A stretch of DNA of 41,254 nt from a virus. The position numbers were made by a program, and so were the translations under genes. The notes under the pieces were generated by a model. The model was given only the letters and a program-made list of their open reading frames with translations, did no database searches and was not told the origin of the DNA. How positions within the stretch are numbered: position 1 is the first letter of the stretch; each line of letters begins with the position of its first letter. Positions 36,105 to 41,254 of the stretch are shown one piece after another. Where the stretch lies: positions 1 through 41,254 of the IMG/VR virus record IMGVR_UViG_3300019763_000004; one strand, given 5' to 3'.

Positions 36105-36743
36105 TTATTTTCTTCTTGATTCGCCTTTAATTGGCATTACGTTAAACATTTCTTTTATTCTATCTCTCACCCTGTCCCCATAGCGCTCTTCCATTTGAGA
36201 GGGTTTAAGGTTGGTTGTGATAAACATTAGGAATCTACGGTCTAAATATCTTCGGTTGAAGATCTCATAAATTGGAGCTTCTTTTGTTCCATAATTATTA
36301 ATTTCTACTTGCTCAGTTCCAAGGTCATCAATAAATAAAGGAGAAACAAATAAACGATCTTTACCCTCTTTGCTTTTGAAAATCTCTACAATCTCAATTG
36401 CTGAATATTGAGCGACAATTTTATTTGCATACTTCATAAACTCAACAAAGATTTTTAGAGTCAAAGTTTTTCCGCATCCAATTTCACCAGATAGCAATAA
36501 GCCTTTTTGTAAATCGCCTTTAAAGCTTTTATCCATAATACACCACTTTAAAATCTCGGTGATTGGCTCTTTTAGATTCTCATCTACTTTATAACTTCCG
36601 TTTGTCAATCTATTACCAATGGCAAACCAAACATTTTTACAACTGTTTAAATCAGAAAAAACATTAAATGATTTTCTAACATTGGCCGATGATGCCAAAA
36701 GTTCTTTTTCGTGTTCGATTATTTCATTAATACTTTTCATCAT
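36105..36743 (-). CDS. DnaC-like helicase loader ATPase
   Basis: This 212-aa protein has Walker A SGEIGCGKTLTLKIF and Walker B LFIDDLGTEQ, sensor ITTNLKPSQ and a C-terminal arginine finger region RYGDRVRDRI. It matches DnaC/IstB-type loaders that place the replicative helicase on phage DNA. ATG 36743 is preferred; the frame is open to a TTG at 36749. The previous gene overlaps by 17 nt. The host DnaB is presumably used, as no helicase is seen. Confidence 0.85.
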   Translation of the reverse strand: MMKSINEIIEHEKELLASSANVRKSFNVFSDLNSCKNVWFAIGNRLTNGSYKVDENLKEPITEILKWCIMDKSFKGDLQKGLLLSGEIGCGKTLTLKIFVEFMKYANKIVAQYSAIEIVEIFKSKEGKDRLFVSPLFIDDLGTEQVEINNYGTKEAPIYEIFNRRYLDRRFLMFITTNLKPSQMEERYGDRVRDRIKEMFNVMPIKGESRRK

Positions 36744-37491
36744 GATCAAATTTTCCTGCGTTTTTAATATCGTCTTTTGGTTTGAAATTTCCCGCGGAAC
36801 TTCCTTTTTCGTAGTTAAAATATTTTATAAACTTGTCTTCTCGTGTGATAAATTCAGGAGTCAGGAAATGAGGGTTTTCAATATGATATTTATCAGATTT
36901 GCAATTTTCAATAGCAATTATTAAATCATCTACCGTGTAGCCTTCTGAAATTCTAGAAGTGATATTTGCCTTGGCTTTCTTATCAACTACTCTTAGTTTC
37001 TTTTTTTTAATTCTATTAAACTCTGAAAGGAAGAAATCAAAATCAATAACAATCTTCTCTTGTTCTTCTTCTTGTTCTTCTTCTTGTTCTTCTTCTTGTT
37101 CTTCTTCTTCTTGCGATTTAGTACCTATACCCTTTACATACTGTATCAATAGAGTATCTTTAACAGTCGCAAACTCTTTATTCATGCAGGCTAAAACCTT
37201 TGGGGATGTACTTGCATTATATTTAAGCCAATTCTTTAAAGCGAGCTCTGAAGTTTCCTCGTTATATCTTATTTTATTTAGTTTAATGAAGTATTTAAGC
37301 AGTAATGATACTCTATCGATAGTATAGCCAAGATCAAAAGCAATCTGCTTTTTAGTTATCTCATAAACACCGCACTGTTTCGTCTTTTCATTAGTGAGTA
37401 GATATATGTAGAATAGTTTTTTATCTTTATCAAGATCACTAAAGAAACTATCACCCCACATAGAGGTGTGAATCTTTCTAAATATCGCCAT
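36727..37491 (-). CDS. Replication initiator/replisome organizer
   Basis: This 254-aa protein has an N-terminal winged-helix part (residues 1-95: FRKIHTSMWGDSFFSDLD, LFYIYLLTNEKTKQCGVYEI), a Glu/Gln linker and a C-terminal DnaD-like part (FFLSEFNRIKKKKLRVVDKK). This arrangement matches phage replisome organisers that bind the origin and recruit the helicase loader encoded next. The linker is coded by a 12-bp tandem repeat (37059-37106). Confidence 0.82.
   Translation of the reverse strand: MAIFRKIHTSMWGDSFFSDLDKDKKLFYIYLLTNEKTKQCGVYEITKKQIAFDLGYTIDRVSLLLKYFIKLNKIRYNEETSELALKNWLKYNASTSPKVLACMNKEFATVKDTLLIQYVKGIGTKSQEEEEQEEEQEEEQEEEQEKIVIDFDFFLSEFNRIKKKKLRVVDKKAKANITSRISEGYTVDDLIIAIENCKSDKYHIENPHFLTPEFITREDKFIKYFNYEKGSSAGNFKPKDDIKNAGKFDHDEKY
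37059..37106 (-). repeat. 12-bp tandem repeat (EEEQ) in the initiator gene
   Basis: TTCTTCTTGTTC-type units repeat about four times and keep frame, coding a run of EEEQ. Repeat number can vary by slippage without frameshift. Confidence 0.8.
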
Positions 37492-37709
37492 TATTCAGCC
37501 TCCCTTAATTCGTCATTATCAAAATCTTTCATTTCTAGACTCATTATTGCATCTTGCAAGTCTCCGCTGACGCATGTATAATTATCATCTTCATCCCAAG
37601 TTTTAAGCGGGCAGCCTTTACATCCGATCGTGTTACATGTATTGTTTATTACACGTGTCCACTCGCTATTCAGCCTATCTAGCTTTAATTTATCATCATT
37701 ACTTAGCAT
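37491..37709 (-). CDS. Hypothetical Cys-containing protein
   Basis: This 72-aa protein has CNTIGCKGCPLKTWD, a CxxxxCxxC pattern common in short phage proteins, and a further Cys. It overlaps the upstream RHH gene (37703) and touches the initiator gene. Function unknown. Confidence 0.62.
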   Translation of the reverse strand: MLSNDDKLKLDRLNSEWTRVINNTCNTIGCKGCPLKTWDEDDNYTCVSGDLQDAIMSLEMKDFDNDELREAE

Positions 37710-37849
37710 TTCGAACCCTCCTTTACAAACTCATTAATAAATTCTTTCACAGCTTTAGAAAGCTTCGTGTTCTTCTTTTCTGCCGCCTCGTGAGCCTTAC
37801 CTAGTAAAGTTTCGGACAGTCTGATTTGATAAACTTTGTTTTGTTTCAT
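37703..37849 (-). CDS. Ribbon-helix-helix regulator at the head of the replication operon
   Basis: This 48-aa protein begins KVYQIRLSETLLGKAHEAAE and continues LSKAVKEFINEFVKEG, a full RHH fold (ribbon, two helices). RHH proteins repress or activate by binding short palindromes or repeats as dimers of dimers. Being first in the operon beside the repeat-rich region 37850-38095, it may regulate its own operon or bind there. Confidence 0.72.
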   Translation of the reverse strand: MKQNKVYQIRLSETLLGKAHEAAEKKNTKLSKAVKEFINEFVKEGSKC

Positions 37850-38095
37850 GACTGTAAAGGTAATTACTTAATCCGTAATTACAAATAATAAATGTAATTT
37901 CTTTTAAATATTCATTTGTTCGGGATTTCCGACCCACTCCGCACCTTGATTTTTAAGTGTGGAGTGGCAAGTGTGGTATTTACAAATGTAGCAATTACCA
38001 CTTCATTTTATTGAAACTCAGTGTATTGCAAAAATGAGTGATATTATCTTTTTGAAATTACCACTCAAATTACCACTTTTAAATTATCTTTAAGT
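37850..38095. other. Origin-like non-coding region with iterons
   Basis: Between the divergent RHH and RusA genes. It holds three direct repeats AATTACCACT (37993-38002, 38056-38065, 38068-38077), two GTAATTAC palindromes (37860-37867, 37875-37882) and an 11-bp inverted repeat CCACTCCGCAC/GTGTGGAGTGG (37934-37967, one wobble). The surrounding DNA is AT-rich. Position beside the initiator and loader genes suggests an origin or operator array. No clear promoter with both boxes is found. Confidence 0.6.
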
Positions 38096-38482
38096 ATGGA
38101 AATAATAAAAGGGAGCATTCCGAGTAAATCGAATAGCTACAGGATAGCAATCAATAAAATAAGAGGTAAATTGACAGGGCGGCTTGTGAAGTCTTCTAAG
38201 ATGTTGGCCTATGAAAAATTATTCATGTTGCAGTGTAGAAAATACCGCAATAAAAACATTGATGGAGAATTTGGGTTTGAATGTTCTATCTATTACGATT
38301 CTAAGCGGCCTGATTTAGATGGAAGCTTTAAGGCGGTATTAGATTGCCTGCAAAAATTAAAAGCCTTTAAAAACGATAATAAATGCGTTGAAATTATCGC
38401 AAGGAAATTTAAGGATGCTGGTAATCCTAGAATAGAATTTAAAATAACGCCTTTGGAAAATTGGGATTATTCGGGAAAATAA
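38096..38482 (+). CDS. rusA: RusA-like Holliday junction resolvase
   Basis: This 128-aa endonuclease has the RusA signature: RPDLDGSFKAVLDCLQ with Asp73 and Asp75, and KNDNKCVEI with Asp94, at the same spacing as the catalytic Asp triad of Escherichia coli RusA. It resolves branched DNA so that concatemers can be packaged. Single-gene plus-strand unit with terminator at 38483. Confidence 0.88.
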   Translation: MEIIKGSIPSKSNSYRIAINKIRGKLTGRLVKSSKMLAYEKLFMLQCRKYRNKNIDGEFGFECSIYYDSKRPDLDGSFKAVLDCLQKLKAFKNDNKCVEIIARKFKDAGNPRIEFKITPLENWDYSGK

Positions 38483-38504
38483 AAAGGAGCCGTTTAGCTC
38501 CTTT
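38483..38504. terminator. Bidirectional terminator between RusA and the tail-end genes
   Basis: AAAGGAGC (38483-38490) pairs with GCTCCTTT (38497-38504) around a 6-nt loop, T-rich on both sides. Confidence 0.85.
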
Positions 38505-38566
38505 ATTTCTTTGTTAGGTCCGCAAATTACTGGCGCCAACTTTTGTATTTATTCTATTAAATCCCA

Positions 38567-38959
38567 TTAGTTTTTTTCGCTTCTAATCCCTGTGAATTTA
38601 ATTATTTCTCGTATGTGGTAATTATATTCTTTTTCTGCTATTCTTATCTTTATCGTATCACCGCCCGCTAATGCTGCCATTTTAGCCATGTATGCGGCTG
38701 TTAATTTTGATTTAGTAATTTGTCCAGCCTCATATCTCTCAACTCTTAAGTAATATTTCTCCACATCATCTTTATTTGCTTTCTGATTTTCCAGATTAGC
38801 AATCTTATATATTCCTGTGCCCATAGATCCTAAAAAAAGAACAGCTAACAGTACAATTGTGTTCCATGCGGCTTTATTTCTTTTATCTAAACTATCACTC
38901 TTATTGTCTATTTTTTTTAAGACATCGCTAGCTGTTGTTAAAAAATCTTGTTCACTCAT
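38567..38959 (-). CDS. Membrane protein at the end of the tail operon
   Basis: This 130-aa protein has an N-terminal amphipathic part (SEQDFLTTASDVLKKIDNKS), one transmembrane helix (about 35-52) and a charged, helical outside or inside part. ATG 38959 overlaps the stop of the upstream gene (ATGA). Position after the tip gene could fit a lysis accessory or exclusion protein. Confidence 0.6.
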   Translation of the reverse strand: MSEQDFLTTASDVLKKIDNKSDSLDKRNKAAWNTIVLLAVLFLGSMGTGIYKIANLENQKANKDDVEKYYLRVERYEAGQITKSKLTAAYMAKMAALAGGDTIKIRIAEKEYNYHIREIIKFTGIRSEKN

Positions 38960-39309
38960 TTTCTGTATATTTGGAATAAAGAAAACCCAATAATACACCA
39001 AAGTATTTGAGTGCAAACTACAGGGCTTGATGTAAAGTCTCTATAAGAGCTAAATGGCTTAAATAGTACCGCGACATTAAATAAAATATAAAATATTTTC
39101 CACACTATCACAACTTCAAAAATTCGCTTATAATTTATGTTTTCAATTACATTCCTTATAAACAGGGATGATAATAATGCAAAAAATAATTCTGTTTCGA
39201 AAAAGAAAGCGTACCATTTCACATCATAAGCATCACCAAAACACAAGAATGTTACAGCAGCTATCATATAGGCTACTGCAACAATCGTTATTACTCTTTT
39301 ACTTATCAT
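38956..39309 (-). CDS. Multi-pass membrane protein
   Basis: This 117-aa protein has four hydrophobic segments (about 7-24, 31-50, 61-83 and 100-112). ATG 39309 is preferred. It stands between the tip/fibre gene and the 38959 gene. A holin is possible, but the lysis enzyme lies 4 kb away in another unit. Confidence 0.6.
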   Translation of the reverse strand: MISKRVITIVAVAYMIAAVTFLCFGDAYDVKWYAFFFETELFFALLSSLFIRNVIENINYKRIFEVVIVWKIFYILFNVAVLFKPFSSYRDFTSSPVVCTQILWCIIGFSLFQIYRK

Positions 39310-39382
39310 TATCTGGTGGAATAACAATAGGCGGCTGTACGTCTTCCTTTGGCTCGTTGCAACTTAAAATTTGTTTTCTCAT
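39299..39382 (-). CDS. Possible 27-aa peptide, Pro-rich
   Basis: MRKQILSCNEPKEDV followed by QPPIVIPPDNDK. Its end overlaps the start of the next gene. No hydrophobic signal precedes the Cys, so a lipoprotein is unlikely. Real translation is uncertain. Confidence 0.35.
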   Translation of the reverse strand: MRKQILSCNEPKEDVQPPIVIPPDNDK

Positions 39383-39458
39383 AATATAAAATTTAATGTT
39401 TGTGTAAAGATAGGAAATATAATTAACTATTATTTGTATAGTTCGTTGTGTCATTATA

Positions 39459-41254
39459 TCATTTGGTTGATAAATCTAAAATTCTACATAGAAAATTGAT
39501 AAACCCATCAGTTGCCTGTGTTACAGCCTCAGAAGTATTCTTTGTTGATGGATTATCTGGCAATAACACCCCATTATCGTAATTAATTCTATCACAACTT
39601 TCATAAGTGCAAGATAAGGCCCCCTTATCTAATCCATACACAGCCCATGTCCCGTGATTAGTAGTATATTGCACCCATCCGAATTGAGTAATTACATCAG
39701 TTATTGGAGGATGTGAAGCATAATTAATTTTCCACTTTCTGGAAATATATTCAATGCTTTCAGCCCCTATATTTATCACCTCTCCCATTCTTGTACTAAC
39801 GTACATTTGATTTTTATTTGCTCCTGAAGTAAAATTATGATGATCTATGAAGACTTGAGGGTTAATTTCCTCCATATAATGAACAATCACCTGTGTTTCG
39901 TATTCACTCGCGGCAGATGGTCCAGAGTAAGTGCTTGTTCCGAATCCTTCAACTCTCCAATCAGATGTAGGTGCATTTCTATTCAAGTCTACACCGTTGA
40001 AGTTTGTTCGAGTTCCTTTATCAACTCCATAAGGACCAGCGCACGGCATAATGTAAAATGTTGAATTATAACGCATAGCCTCTATATTCTTATTTGATGC
40101 CCATGCTGTGCATATTAAGTTCATAGTTTGGTATAAATCAAAAATACCCATATACTCTGGGTGTATTCCAGACAAAATAAAACATTTCAATTCATCTGCT
40201 ATTGATGTAACGGTAGCCTCCACACTGTTGCTTGGTGCATGATACGGAGAAAACTTGTACATATAAATCGGATGCCCAGCCATGTAAGCAGGCGTGTTTA
40301 TGCCTGAATCAGCATCACAATCAATCTTCGATACGTATTCAGGGAATGCAGTAACTAAATCATCATATAACCCATAAAAATAAGGCGTTGATTCATCTAC
40401 CGATAAAGGAGGAAGAACAGGAAGAGCAGGAGGGTCTATCTCGAATGTTAAGCCCCTGTTGAATACAGGCTTTGAAACTAGCCTACTATTTTTTGTTGTG
40501 TCCCTAAAGTTCAACTCAAAAACATAATCCAAAGACCCCGAACCTGTTAAGCCTGTTGAGTACCATGCTAAAGATGTGTAGTTCGTCTCAGCTATAAAAA
40601 TATGCTCAGTTAACCCACTTACTTCGTCCCGTGTTATAGTTTGGTTCGTCGTTCCGTCCTCTCTCGTAAATACAATATTGCCTTTTAAAACATCTACGCC
40701 AGAATCTATTGTAAATTTTAATTCTTCGCCAGAATATAAAACAATATTAGGGATGGTAGTAGTTAGTCCACCTGTATATTTAAAACCACCTGTTGTTATT
40801 GATTTTCCGTTTTTAACCTCTGTGATTGCCTCGCTAAGTGGAATGTTCGCTAGTGTGTCAATATTAACATCAACGGTAGCTGTGCCCGCAGTTGCTAATG
40901 AAGAAAATGCCACCCTAATATCTACATAATCCTCAACCGCTGTCCAACTGTAGCTAATCCCGTCAGCGACTGCTGCGTCTTGTTTTATAGCCACAAAAGA
41001 CCCATTTTTCAATTCGCCAGCAATAGTCACAAGGTAGCCGTATGTGGATGTGTTAATGTTTACAAAAATAGTTTCTCCTTCATGAACTCCATAACCTAAA
41101 AAGTGTAAACTACTTGCCTCATAATCAAATTCAACTTCTTCTATAAATGATTTCCGTGAATCATAATTGTAATCATTACGAGTTTTATTGTTAAGATCTA
41201 TTTTTGCATTTAACGCTAATGGTGCAGGTGTATTTGTTACCATATTAAATATAG
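39459..41254 (-). CDS. Tail tip/fibre protein, C-terminal part with M14-like zinc carboxypeptidase domain
   Basis: This is the continuation of the gene that starts at 733; the ATG at 41243 is internal (residue 208). After the second and third beta modules comes a proline-rich linker (about residues 478-490) and a domain with the M14 metallocarboxypeptidase signature. The signature comprises GIHPEY (His568), GVDLNRN (624-630, substrate-binding Arg), DHHNF (zinc His, 674-678) and TYES (catalytic Glu755). The usual HxxE zinc pair is altered: Glu is at +2 and Tyr at +3. M14 enzymes remove C-terminal residues from peptides or cleave peptidoglycan stem peptides. On a tail tip this would suit local attack on the cell envelope or on surface glycopeptides during entry. 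The fold call is confident; activity and substrate are inferred. Confidence 0.87.
   Translation of the reverse strand, partial: IFNMVTNTPAPLALNAKIDLNNKTRNDYNYDSRKSFIEEVEFDYEASSLHFLGYGVHEGETIFVNINTSTYGYLVTIAGELKNGSFVAIKQDAAVADGISYSWTAVEDYVDIRVAFSSLATAGTATVDVNIDTLANIPLSEAITEVKNGKSITTGGFKYTGGLTTTIPNIVLYSGEELKFTIDSGVDVLKGNIVFTREDGTTNQTITRDEVSGLTEHIFIAETNYTSLAWYSTGLTGSGSLDYVFELNFRDTTKNSRLVSKPVFNRGLTFEIDPPALPVLPPLSVDESTPYFYGLYDDLVTAFPEYVSKIDCDADSGINTPAYMAGHPIYMYKFSPYHAPSNSVEATVTSIADELKCFILSGIHPEYMGIFDLYQTMNLICTAWASNKNIEAMRYNSTFYIMPCAGPYGVDKGTRTNFNGVDLNRNAPTSDWRVEGFGTSTYSGPSAASEYETQVIVHYMEEINPQVFIDHHNFTSGANKNQMYVSTRMGEVINIGAESIEYISRKWKINYASHPPITDVITQFGWVQYTTNHGTWAVYGLDKGALSCTYESCDRINYDNGVLLPDNPSTKNTSEAVTQATDGFINFLCRILDLSTK
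41132..41254. repeat. Terminal overlap, copy 2 (circular closure)
   Basis: Exact copy of bases 1-123. Removing one copy leaves a 41,131-bp circle with an uninterrupted tip/fibre gene. Confidence 0.95.

Noticed and set aside
37059-37106. CRISPR-like short repeats
   Set aside because: Uninterrupted 12-bp tandem units without spacers, in frame within a gene.
36959-37327. 122-aa plus-strand frame with a Ser/Cys repeat
   Set aside because: Antisense of the EEEQ repeat and initiator gene; no leader or promoter.
1-41254. tRNA genes, integrase, transposase or CRISPR arrays
   Set aside because: None could be recognised by eye on either strand; a tRNAscan and HMM search would be needed to exclude degenerate copies.

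Overview
The window is one complete, circular phage genome of about 41.1 kb. Bases 1-123 are repeated exactly at 41132-41254, and a single reading frame runs across the join, so the unique length is 41,131 bp. The phage is tailed and very probably a siphovirus. It has an HK97-type capsid, prohead protease and portal, a SPP1/gp7-type head morphogenesis protein, HK97-gp10/head-tail adaptor connectors, a tail tube protein, frameshifted tail chaperones, a 571-aa tape measure protein, a hub-like protein and a tip protein. The host is most likely a flavobacterium or close relative (Bacteroidota). The DNA is AT-rich, start codons are preceded by A-rich leaders rather than Shine-Dalgarno sequences, promoters fit TTG-N19/20-TAnnTTTG, and secreted proteins carry Bacteroidota-like signal peptides. 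I see no integrase, transposase, tRNA, rRNA or CRISPR array.

Layout. Most genes lie on the minus strand and are read from high to low coordinates. Packaging (21105-17979: small terminase, large terminase, portal) is followed by small accessory genes (17384-14860), the head morphogenesis protein (14792-14034), protease, capsid and connectors (11135-6630), and the tail genes (5989 down to 1, then across the join to 39459). The tail ends in an 801-aa tip/fibre protein carrying an M14-like zinc carboxypeptidase domain. Membrane proteins follow (39309-38567). Five plus-strand islands (6116-6508, 11308-13986, 17546-17922, 21242-22293, 38096-38482) run against the late genes and mostly end in strong bidirectional terminators. 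A second minus-strand block starts at an origin-like non-coding region (37850-38095). It encodes an RHH regulator, replication initiator and DnaC-like loader, then an ASCH protein, and ends with a lysis group (DUF5675 enzyme, two small membrane proteins, to 34339).

The stretch 34140-22510 holds about 28 mostly small genes, including an ERF single-strand annealing protein, a coiled-coil recombination-associated protein, a DUF1367 gene broken by an in-frame UGA, zinc-ribbon proteins and a PAPS-reductase-like protein. Many of these genes are separated by 50-106 bp imperfect inverted repeats ending in GCCTAAC/GTTAGGC-like boxes. Those boxes resemble integron attC sites and make this part of the genome look like a cassette array without an integrase.

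The most striking regulatory signal is a 14-bp palindrome, RTGYT-N4-ARCAY, found eleven times between genes and mostly at the head of transcription units. At six promoters its near edge is exactly 33 nt from a -7-like box (TAGATTTG or variants), at a seventh it is 34 nt, and these promoters lack a -33 TTG. This looks like a dedicated phage regulon, with the sites probably bound by an activator.
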